This document shows positions 52,186-59,198 of a DNA stretch of 64,000 nucleotides, piece by piece. Positions within the stretch are counted from its first letter, which is position 1, and every line of letters begins with the position of its first letter. The notes under the pieces are model-generated. The model was not told the DNA's origin and made no database searches. It saw only the letters and a program-made list of their open reading frames with translations. This DNA comes from Runella rosea (GTDB lineage: Bacteria; Bacteroidota; Bacteroidia; Cytophagales; Spirosomataceae). A program made the position numbers and the translations under genes. The stretch covers positions 3,968,001-4,032,000 of the forward strand of contig NZ_CP030850.1 of the NCBI RefSeq assembly GCF_003325355.1, in the 5' to 3' direction.

Positions 52186-54494
52186 GGGTGGTTCGTCTGT
52201 TTATTGTATTATTCTTCATTGGTTTGCTTGACTTCAACAAAGTTCACGCCCAAAATACGGCGGACTGCGATTGTTTTGTCAAAGGCGTGGTCAAAGACCG
52301 TGAGACCAACCTGCCCATTGTCGGTGCCGTACTAACCATCAAAAATACCTCAAAAGTAACCACTACTGATGCCGAAGGTCACTATAAATTTGACCGATTG
52401 TGTCAGGGCAGTTACGTGCTGGAATGTAAAATTATTGGCTACAAAACCACCCGCACCTCCATTGCGCTACAACACAGCGCGGAAGAAAACCTCAATCTCA
52501 GCGAAGACGAAGTGCACTTGCAGGACGTAGAAATCGTCGCACGGCGCGTCACTTCACTGACGCAACCTTCGGGTTCTTTACAAAATCAATCACTAGAACA
52601 AACACGCGGCCAAACCTTGGCCGAGGCACTGCAAAAAATTGTGGGTGTGACCATGCTACAAACGGGCGCTTTCATTGCCAAACCCGTTATCCACGGACTA
52701 CACAGCAATCGGATTCTAATCATTAATAACGGAATACGGCAGGAAGGACAACAATGGGGCTCTGAACATGCACCCGAAATCGACCCCTTCATTGCCAAAC
52801 GCCTAACCGTTGTGAAAGGTGCCGCTGGTGTTCGATACGGCTCAGATGCCATCGGCGGGGTCATTCTAGTAGAACCCGCAGAACTGCCTTACACAACTGG
52901 CTCAATAAGAGGCGAGTTGAATACCGTTGGGTTTACAAATGGACGCACTGGGGTTTTGTCAGGAACAATTGAAGGTAGGCTCAATAAATGGAAAGGGTTT
53001 GGCTGGCGCCTGCAAGGCACCCTCAAAAACGGCGGCAATATTCGAACACCCGATTATTTTTTGGCCAATACGGGCGTTCGTGAACAAAATTTTTCGGCAG
53101 CAGCAGGCTATCGTTCTCTCAAACTCGGTGCCGAAGTTTTTTACAGTCAGTTCCACACCAACTTAGGTATCTTTTCGGGCTCACACATCGGAAGCACCTC
53201 TGACTTACTCAACGTCATTCAGAATGGTGAGCCCTTCATTAAAGCCGATTTTAACCGCGCCATTGAGCGTCCGAATCAGCTCGTTGACCATGATTTGTTA
53301 AAGATAAAAGCCTACTGGCAATTTTCAGGGAATCGTCTTTCGCTGACGCTAGGCCGGCAACACAACCAACGCGCCGAATACGACCTGCACGGTCCGCAGG
53401 CCGCCCTAAAGCCCGCACTGCTGTTTCGGATTACTACTTTAACTAGTGACGTGGTTTTGGAGCATAAGCCCATTGCCAAAGAAATCACTGGTCAAATCGG
53501 ATTCAGCGGTTTGCACCAATACAACTTTACCGATGGCCGCCCCTTAATCCCTGATTTTGAGCAATCCAACGCGGGCGCATTTGTGATTGAGCGCTGGATT
53601 AAACAAAAATGGGAATGGGAAGCGGGTCTACGATATGATATGCGTTGGCTTCAAGTGTATCGTTTTATCGGACAAACATTAGACCAACGAAACCATCAAT
53701 TCAACAGTTGGTCAGGTACCATTGGGAGCGTATTTAATGCCAACTCACATCTCTCTGTAAGAGCAAATTTTGGCACCGGCTGGCGCCCCCCCAGCGTCAA
53801 CGAATTGTACAGCAAAGGAGTACACCACGGCGCAGCCGCCTATGAAGAAGGCAACGAAAGCCTGCGTCCCGAAACCGCCTATAATTTGATGGGAAACGTG
53901 GAATATACCTCCGAACGTTTTCGTGCTGAAATAGGATTTTACCACAATTTCATTCAAAACTTTATCTACCTAAAACCGCAGTCGGAACCCATTCTGACCA
54001 TTCGCGGGGCTTTTCCTTATTTTAAATACGTTCAAACAAACGCGACATTTTCGGGTGCCGACGTCACAAGTGAATGGAATATTACTCAACGCTGGGAGCA
54101 TACTGCCAAAATTTCTTATCTGAGGGCTTACGACCAGGCCGACGATAATTATCTGGTGGCCATCCCCGCTAATCGCATTGAAAACGGTCTGCGTTACAAA
54201 ATTGGGAAAGTGATTCACTCCCATGATTCTTTCGTTTCCATTGGACATTTATGGGTCGATCAACAAAAGCGCGTTCCGCCCAATAGTGATTTTATGCCTC
54301 CCCCTTCTGCCTATCATTTATGGTCAATCCAAGTAGGTGGCGATATAATTTTGACCGAAAAACAAAAAATAACGTGGGGCATTACGGGACAAAACCTGTT
54401 TGATACTGCCTACCGCGACTATCTTAACCGATTCAGGTATTATTCACTGGACCAGGGCCGCAATTTTTCAGTGCGTTTAAAATGGATTTTTTAA
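52170..54494 (+). CDS. TonB-dependent outer-membrane receptor with CarboxypepD_reg-like N-terminus
   Basis: 774 residues if the GTG at 52170 is used. That codon is the last base of the -7 element plus two, so the in-frame GTG at 52188 (VRLFIVLFFIGLLDFNKVHA signal peptide, 768 residues) is more credible. Order: CarboxypepD_reg-like beta-sandwich (~30-110, GVVKDRETNLPIVGAVLTIK), plug (~120-235; PVIHGLHSNRILIINNGIRQ, then QWGSEHAPEIDPF and VKGAAGVRYGSDAIGG), and a 22-strand barrel ending in RNFSVRLKWIF. The plug segment SEHAPEID and the HH in SKGVHHGAAAYEEG recall metal-uptake receptors of the ZnuD type (weak inference). It is followed 19 bp later by a lipoprotein gene, as is usual for this receptor type. 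Confidence 0.92.
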   Translation: MKNSQRVVRLFIVLFFIGLLDFNKVHAQNTADCDCFVKGVVKDRETNLPIVGAVLTIKNTSKVTTTDAEGHYKFDRLCQGSYVLECKIIGYKTTRTSIALQHSAEENLNLSEDEVHLQDVEIVARRVTSLTQPSGSLQNQSLEQTRGQTLAEALQKIVGVTMLQTGAFIAKPVIHGLHSNRILIINNGIRQEGQQWGSEHAPEIDPFIAKRLTVVKGAAGVRYGSDAIGGVILVEPAELPYTTGSIRGELNTVGFTNGRTGVLSGTIEGRLNKWKGFGWRLQGTLKNGGNIRTPDYFLANTGVREQNFSAAAGYRSLKLGAEVFYSQFHTNLGIFSGSHIGSTSDLLNVIQNGEPFIKADFNRAIERPNQLVDHDLLKIKAYWQFSGNRLSLTLGRQHNQRAEYDLHGPQAALKPALLFRITTLTSDVVLEHKPIAKEITGQIGFSGLHQYNFTDGRPLIPDFEQSNAGAFVIERWIKQKWEWEAGLRYDMRWLQVYRFIGQTLDQRNHQFNSWSGTIGSVFNANSHLSVRANFGTGWRPPSVNELYSKGVHHGAAAYEEGNESLRPETAYNLMGNVEYTSERFRAEIGFYHNFIQNFIYLKPQSEPILTIRGAFPYFKYVQTNATFSGADVTSEWNITQRWEHTAKISYLRAYDQADDNYLVAIPANRIENGLRYKIGKVIHSHDSFVSIGHLWVDQQKRVPPNSDFMPPPSAYHLWSIQVGGDIILTEKQKITWGITGQNLFDTAYRDYLNRFRYYSLDQGRNFSVRLKWIF

Positions 54495-54513
54495 TTTTTA
54501 ACTACATTTCAAC

Positions 54514-55083
54514 ATGAAACCTGCACATTCATTATTAACCATTACATTGGCTTTTACCCTTACTGCCGTCATTTGGAGTTGTGGAACGAAGGAAGCTCCC
54601 GCCCCAGAAGACGAAAACGAGCTAATTACCACCGTACGCCTGACTTTCACCGAAGACGGAACAACAACTCCCCAAAAATTTGAATGGAAAGATTTGGACG
54701 GCGACGGCGGCAATGCCCCAACAACGTCACGGATTACCTTAAAAGCAAGCCGCAGCTACAAGGTAGATGTTGAATTTTTGGATGAAAGCAAAACACCAAC
54801 TGATAACATAACCGACGAAGTACGGGAAGAAGGGGATGAACATTTGGTCGTATTAACGCCCACGCCTTCGTCGCTGTTTACCTACACGGCAAGTGACAAA
54901 GACAGCCGTAATTTCCCGATTGGATTGTCTGGAAATGTTGCCACTGGCAGCATCAATCAAGGTTCGCTTCGCCTTCAGTTGCGCCACCAGCCCCCTGTAA
55001 ATGGCCAACCCGTTAAAAATGGCACCGTTGCCCCTGGAAGTGATGATGTAAATATCACCTTTGATGTAGTAGTAGCTCCCTAA
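54514..55083 (+). CDS. Lipoprotein partner of the TonB receptor
   Basis: 189 residues. The N-terminal signal MKPAHSLLTITLAFTLTAVI ends in WSCGTKEAP, a lipobox-like site with Cys23, so lipid anchoring is expected. The mature part is an acidic beta-rich domain (TVRLTFTEDGTTTPQKFEWK; DLDGDGGNAPTTSRITLKAS; VEFLDESKTPTDNITDEV; RLQLRHQPPVNGQPVKNGTV). It follows the receptor with 19 bp between genes. Small lipoproteins of this type, often named type 1 periplasmic binding fold superfamily, recur next to such receptors in Bacteroidota and probably present or capture the ligand at the cell surface. Ligand unknown. No intrinsic terminator is evident after it. Confidence 0.85.
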   Translation: MKPAHSLLTITLAFTLTAVIWSCGTKEAPAPEDENELITTVRLTFTEDGTTTPQKFEWKDLDGDGGNAPTTSRITLKASRSYKVDVEFLDESKTPTDNITDEVREEGDEHLVVLTPTPSSLFTYTASDKDSRNFPIGLSGNVATGSINQGSLRLQLRHQPPVNGQPVKNGTVAPGSDDVNITFDVVVAP

Positions 55084-55179
55084 TAATTCCTTTGGTTATA
55101 ACACACCCCAAATAGGGCTGGCTCCTGACCATGCACTAAAAAAAAAGACGAAACTAGCTGATAATAGCCAATTTATTAC

Positions 55180-55187
55180 TACTTTTG
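55180..55187 (+). promoter_or_regulatory. -7 promoter element for queA
   Basis: TACTTTTG is an exact TAnnTTTG, 43 bp upstream of the queA ATG. The -33 position carries AGCTG instead of TTTG. A run of T residues (55196-55204) falls in the leader. Confidence 0.5.
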
Positions 55188-55230
55188 CGGTCTTATTTTT
55201 TTTTAAGGTGTCTTTTAGCCAAAAAGATAT

Positions 55231-56274
55231 ATGAAACTTTCCGAGTTTAAGTTTGACCTTCCTCAGAGCTTAATTGCTCTCTATCCTGCAGACCGCGGCG
55301 AGTCCCGTCTAATGGTGGTAAATCGTCAAACCAAAAAGATTGAACACAAAAAGTTCTCCGAAATTATAGACTACTTCGAAGAAGGCGACGCAATGGTCGT
55401 CAACGATACCAAAGTTTTTCCGGCACGCTTATACGGTCAAAAGGAAAAAACAGGTGCGAAAATTGAAGTTTTTTTACTTCGTGAGCTCAACCGTGAAATG
55501 CGGCTTTGGGACGTACTGGTAGATCCTGCCCGTAAAATTCGAGTAGGTAATAAATTGTACTTTGGCGATAGCGACTTGGTTGCGGAAGTCATTGACAACA
55601 CCACCTCTCGCGGGCGGACCATTCGATTCCTGTATGACGGAAATCACGACGAGTTGATGCGCGCCATCGACGAGTTGGGAGAGACACCCCTTCCTCGCGA
55701 CATTAAGCGCAAAGTAGAAGATGCTGACCGTGAGCGCTATCAAACCATCTTCGCTCAACACGTTGGTGCGGTAGCTGCGCCAACGGCTGGAATGCACTTT
55801 ACGAAAGTGATTCAACGTCGGATGGAAATCAAAGGCATCAACTTTACCCCAATCACGTTGCACGTAGGGGTAGGTACATTCCGTCAGGTTGACGTTGAAG
55901 ATTTGACCAAACACAAAACCGATTCCGAAAATTTCGCTATCACCGAGGCTTCGGCCAATGTAATCAACGAAGCGCTCGATAAAGGTAAACGTGTTTGTGC
56001 CATTGGAACAACTTCGCTCAAAGCACTTGAATCATCGGTATCGGCCAACAACCGCGTAAAACCCTTTGAAGGATGGACGGATAAATTTATTTTCCCGCCT
56101 TACGACTTCAAAATTTCCAACGCATTGCTGACCAACCTGCATTTACCTGAATCCATCTTGTTGATGATGACTTGCGCTTTTGGTGGCCATGACCTTGTCA
56201 TGGAGGCTTATGAAGAAGCAATGAAGGAAAAATACAAGTTCTTTAGCTATGGCGATGCCATGCTGATTATTTAA
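55231..56274 (+). CDS. queA: S-adenosylmethionine:tRNA ribosyltransferase-isomerase
   Basis: 347 residues, the standard length. QueA transfers and isomerises the ribosyl group of SAM to preQ1-34 in tRNA, forming epoxyqueuosine. Conserved blocks: [20 protein letters not shown] (2-21), [29 protein letters not shown], then [10 protein letters not shown] (~186-195), THVGVGTF-like [17 protein letters not shown]-equivalent, [12 protein letters not shown] and [13 protein letters not shown] near the C-terminus. The Lys-rich AT leader and -7 element precede it. The transcript probably ends in the hairpin at 56292-56366 directly before ispD. Confidence 0.96.
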   Translation: MKLSEFKFDLPQSLIALYPADRGESRLMVVNRQTKKIEHKKFSEIIDYFEEGDAMVVNDTKVFPARLYGQKEKTGAKIEVFLLRELNREMRLWDVLVDPARKIRVGNKLYFGDSDLVAEVIDNTTSRGRTIRFLYDGNHDELMRAIDELGETPLPRDIKRKVEDADRERYQTIFAQHVGAVAAPTAGMHFTKVIQRRMEIKGINFTPITLHVGVGTFRQVDVEDLTKHKTDSENFAITEASANVINEALDKGKRVCAIGTTSLKALESSVSANNRVKPFEGWTDKFIFPPYDFKISNALLTNLHLPESILLMMTCAFGGHDLVMEAYEEAMKEKYKFFSYGDAMLII

Positions 56275-56291
56275 GTTAAGTTCATAATTGG

Positions 56292-56366
56292 TCGTTAGTA
56301 AATAGTCCATAGTTACGTTTTTGTATTAATACTGACGGCTAACGACTGTTTACTAACGATTTTTTT
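56292..56366 (+). terminator. Terminator-like hairpin abutting the ispD start codon
   Basis: Arms 56292-56307 and 56344-56359 are complementary over 16 positions (one G-U), with a 36-nt loop and seven T residues (56360-56366) immediately followed by the ispD ATG at 56367. It can end queA transcription, but it leaves no room for an ispD leader unless transcription reads through or starts in the loop. Confidence 0.7.
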
Positions 56367-57047
56367 ATGACCAAATTTGCCATCATCGTTGCCGGCGGAA
56401 ACGGCACCCGCATGGGCAGTAAAACGCCCAAACAATTCATGCTAGTGGGGGGTAAACCTATTTTAATGCGCACCATTGAAAAGTTTATCGCTTACGATTT
56501 TTCGCTGCAAATTCTATTGGTTCTTCCTGCCAATGAGATGAAAGCTTGGTATGCGCTTTGCGACAAACACGGATTTTATCCCGCCATTGTCACCGTGGCT
56601 GGGGGAAATACCCGCTTTCAATCCGTCAAAAATGGCTTAAAAAAAATAAGCGCAAAAGAAGGCTTAGTTGCAGTCCACGACGGAGTGCGGCCCTTTGTTT
56701 CTCCAAGTATCATTGCCCAAAGTTTTGAAGTTGCCGCGCAAAAAGGCACGGCAGTTACGGCGGTCTCCCTCAAAGACTCCATTCGTTTTGTCGACGCCGA
56801 CGGCGCTAACCGTTCCGTTGACAGAGCCGCTTATCGTTTGGTACAAACTCCCCAAACATTCCGTTTAGACTGGATGCGGCCCGCTTTTGATACCCCCGAA
56901 CAACCGTTCTTTACCGATTGTGCCAGCGTTTTAGAACACGCAGGCCATCCCATTACCCTCATTGAAGGCGGTTACGAAAACATCAAAATAACCACTCCTG
57001 AAGATTTACTGTGGGCAGAAGCATTTGCCGCCCAGCCAGCAGAATAA
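56367..57047 (+). CDS. ispD: 2-C-methyl-D-erythritol 4-phosphate cytidylyltransferase
   Basis: 226 residues. Third step of the non-mevalonate isoprenoid pathway: MEP plus CTP gives CDP-methylerythritol. CTP-binding loop AIIVAGGNGTRMGSKTPKQF (5-24) with the key Arg and Lys, then VAGGNTRFQSVKNGL, LVAVHDGVRPFVSP (~101-114), AVSLKDSIRFVD, LVQTPQTFR (~155-163) and TDCASVLEHAGHP. This is the single-domain form, with no IspF fusion. The start codon follows directly on a T tract and hairpin, which is unusual for a gene in this window. Confidence 0.95.
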   Translation: MTKFAIIVAGGNGTRMGSKTPKQFMLVGGKPILMRTIEKFIAYDFSLQILLVLPANEMKAWYALCDKHGFYPAIVTVAGGNTRFQSVKNGLKKISAKEGLVAVHDGVRPFVSPSIIAQSFEVAAQKGTAVTAVSLKDSIRFVDADGANRSVDRAAYRLVQTPQTFRLDWMRPAFDTPEQPFFTDCASVLEHAGHPITLIEGGYENIKITTPEDLLWAEAFAAQPAE

Positions 57048-57137
57048 CATTCATAAGTCGGTAAACTAAGGCGTAAAATTTTATCTTTACCTTCAGATTT
57101 ATAGAGAAATATTTACCACTAATCAATCTCTACGCTG

Positions 57138-58121
57138 TTGCAAGCTCGTCTCTCTGTTGATACGTATGTCGAAGGTATTTTATCAGGCAACCGGCTGATA
57201 CTTAGCAGAGCTATTACACTGATTGAAAGTCAACTACCTTCCGACAGAATTCTAGCTCAGCGAGTCTTAGAACAGATATTACCTCGTACAGGCTCCGCCA
57301 TTCGCGTCGGAATCACGGGAGTGCCTGGGGTTGGAAAAAGTACATTTATCGAAGCATTCGGCAAAACATTGACCGCCGACGGCAAAAAAACGGCGGTATT
57401 GGCCATTGACCCCACCAGTCAACGCTCCAAAGGGAGTATCATGGGCGACAAAACGCGCATGGAAGAACTCGCCCACGACCCAATGGCATACATTCGCCCT
57501 TCACCTTCTGGCGGCTCATTGGGCGGCGTAGCCAATAAAACCCGCGAAACCCTCTTACTTTGTGAAGCGGCAGGATTTGACATTATACTGGTTGAAACTA
57601 TGGGAGTAGGGCAATCCGAAACCGTCGTAAAAGGAATGGTTGATTTCTTCCTTTTATTGATGCTCGCGGGAGCAGGTGATGAACTCCAAGGCATCAAAAA
57701 AGGAATTATGGAAATGGCCGATGCCGTAGTAATTACTAAAGCCGACGGCAACAACCAATCCGCTGCCCAACGAGCAGTGGTAGAATACCAAAATGCTTTT
57801 CATTTATTCCCCCCCAATGAAAATGGCTGGTTTCCTCCCGTTTTGACCTGCTCAGCTCTAGAGAAACGAGGTTTACACGAAATATGGAATCAAATTCTTC
57901 AATTTGATTCACAATCCAAAGCCACTGGATTCCACGTTAAAAACCGCCGACAACAAAATCTGGAGTGGATGCACAGCCTCATCCGTCAGACGTTGGAAGA
58001 ACAGTTTTACGGCCATAAAGAAATCACCGAACAACTCCATGAAGTTGAACTAATGGTACAAAACGAAAAGTGGCTGCCCATGAGAGCCGCCACTTTTTTG
58101 ATGGATATTTTTCGTTCTTAA
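57138..58121 (+). CDS. meaB: Methylmalonyl-CoA mutase-associated GTPase MeaB (ArgK family)
   Basis: 327 residues. G3E GTPase: P-loop VGITGVPGVGKSTFIEAFG (~54-72), LAIDPTSQRSKGSIMGDKTR (~88-107), VETMGVGQSET (switch region) and ITKADGNN for base recognition. It protects and reloads the adenosylcobalamin-dependent mutase during assembly. The mutase genes are not in this window. The only start before the family N-terminus is TTG at 57138: an in-frame stop is at 57120-57122 and no ATG or GTG occurs between it and the conserved region (SVDTYVEGILSGNRLILSRA). It is 90 bp after ispD and converges with the next gene, 5 bp between stops. Confidence 0.93.
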   Translation: MQARLSVDTYVEGILSGNRLILSRAITLIESQLPSDRILAQRVLEQILPRTGSAIRVGITGVPGVGKSTFIEAFGKTLTADGKKTAVLAIDPTSQRSKGSIMGDKTRMEELAHDPMAYIRPSPSGGSLGGVANKTRETLLLCEAAGFDIILVETMGVGQSETVVKGMVDFFLLLMLAGAGDELQGIKKGIMEMADAVVITKADGNNQSAAQRAVVEYQNAFHLFPPNENGWFPPVLTCSALEKRGLHEIWNQILQFDSQSKATGFHVKNRRQQNLEWMHSLIRQTLEEQFYGHKEITEQLHEVELMVQNEKWLPMRAATFLMDIFRS

Positions 58122-58126
58122 ATCTC

Positions 58127-59038
58127 TTATTTGATTATCCTCACTGTCAATGGGATACACTTAGCAGGAGGGCACTCAGGAGGAGTGACTTCCAATACCG
58201 ACACCTCTACTTGGCTTTTTCCAGAAGCTGCCGACCCAGCACCACAACTGCCTGTCACTGTCAAAATTTGATAGATTGTATCGGTGGCTGGTGATACCGA
58301 TACCGTTTTGACTGGCTCTACCTGGGTTAATTGAATGGGTGCTTCTCCAGTAATTGTAACAGTAGCTGGAAAGACACCATTTTGTGACGAGAGCGTCAGA
58401 ATCGCCACTCCACCCGCATTGATGGTAGTATCTCCTGCAATCGCAACTACAGGAAGCGAGCATTGATTCATAATGTTGGTAAATGTCCCGTTTATTTCTT
58501 CGGTCAGCGTCCGACTCGGATCCTCCACCGTTGGGGAGGCATACGCACGGGTTATTACGGTATTAGGCAGCGAATTGGAAGCGCCCTTTGGCAGAAAAAA
58601 CAAGTCATAGCATTTGGAAGTATTTGTTCCATTCAGCGCAAATTTGACGTCCGCGATGGAAATCCAAGAAGTTCCCACGGTAGTTCCACTCCCTTGCTCT
58701 CCTCTGTACAAAATATTCAGCGTAAAAACAGAGGTATCTACCCCAACATCTGTTAATGAAGTTATGTTAAAGTAATCTCCTGATGTAAAGTTATTTCGGC
58801 TTTTGATAGACGGATTTGCGAGCTGGGCACTTTTATAGAAAATTCTCAAATTGGCATTTCCCATTACGAATGCACTGTCAGGGGCTTGGATTTCGACACT
58901 GACAATGGCGCTGTCACAACTAATTGATTTTGTAACCAGTCGTAACTTAAAACTTGTTTGCGCAAAAGCCCCAGTTGCGTAAAAAAAGAGTAATATACCA
59001 ATGAGAATTGGTCCACGACCAATGATTGGATTTTTCAT
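58127..59038 (-). CDS. Secreted beta-sandwich protein, possibly cohesin-like, with Ig-like tail
   Basis: 303 residues with a signal peptide (MKNPIIGRGPILIGILLFFY, then ATGAFAQ). Residues ~28-190 form one beta-rich domain (TSFKLRLVTKSISCDSAIVS; FVMGNANLRIFYKSAQLANP; WISIADVKFALNGT; TFTNIMNQC) with the strand pattern of cohesin or carbohydrate-binding modules. I cannot assign it firmly. Residues ~195-285 are an Ig/PKD-like repeat (AGDTTINAGGVAILTLSSQN). It ends PPAKCIPLTVRIIK without a T9SS sorting domain. The upstream neighbour on the same strand carries a dockerin-like tail. The gap between them (59039-59198) has only a weak inverted repeat. Confidence 0.7.
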   Translation of the reverse strand: MKNPIIGRGPILIGILLFFYATGAFAQTSFKLRLVTKSISCDSAIVSVEIQAPDSAFVMGNANLRIFYKSAQLANPSIKSRNNFTSGDYFNITSLTDVGVDTSVFTLNILYRGEQGSGTTVGTSWISIADVKFALNGTNTSKCYDLFFLPKGASNSLPNTVITRAYASPTVEDPSRTLTEEINGTFTNIMNQCSLPVVAIAGDTTINAGGVAILTLSSQNGVFPATVTITGEAPIQLTQVEPVKTVSVSPATDTIYQILTVTGSCGAGSAASGKSQVEVSVLEVTPPECPPAKCIPLTVRIIK

Positions 59039-59198
59039 AACATTATCGGTTTATAACTATCGTATTTCAGCAAGACCCTAGAATTAATGATAAGATCTAC
59101 TTTTAGGGTCATCTCATTTTATGTTCATCTCACTTTTTTAAATTTTTCGTTAGTGAACTGCGCATATTAGTTAGTGATTTATTGCAAAAAACGTGCCA

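Noticed and set aside
59074..59119. Inverted GACCCTA/TAGGGTC in the gap between the two secreted-protein genes as a terminator
   Set aside because: Short 7-bp stem, ~22-nt loop or longer, and no T tract on the coding strand.
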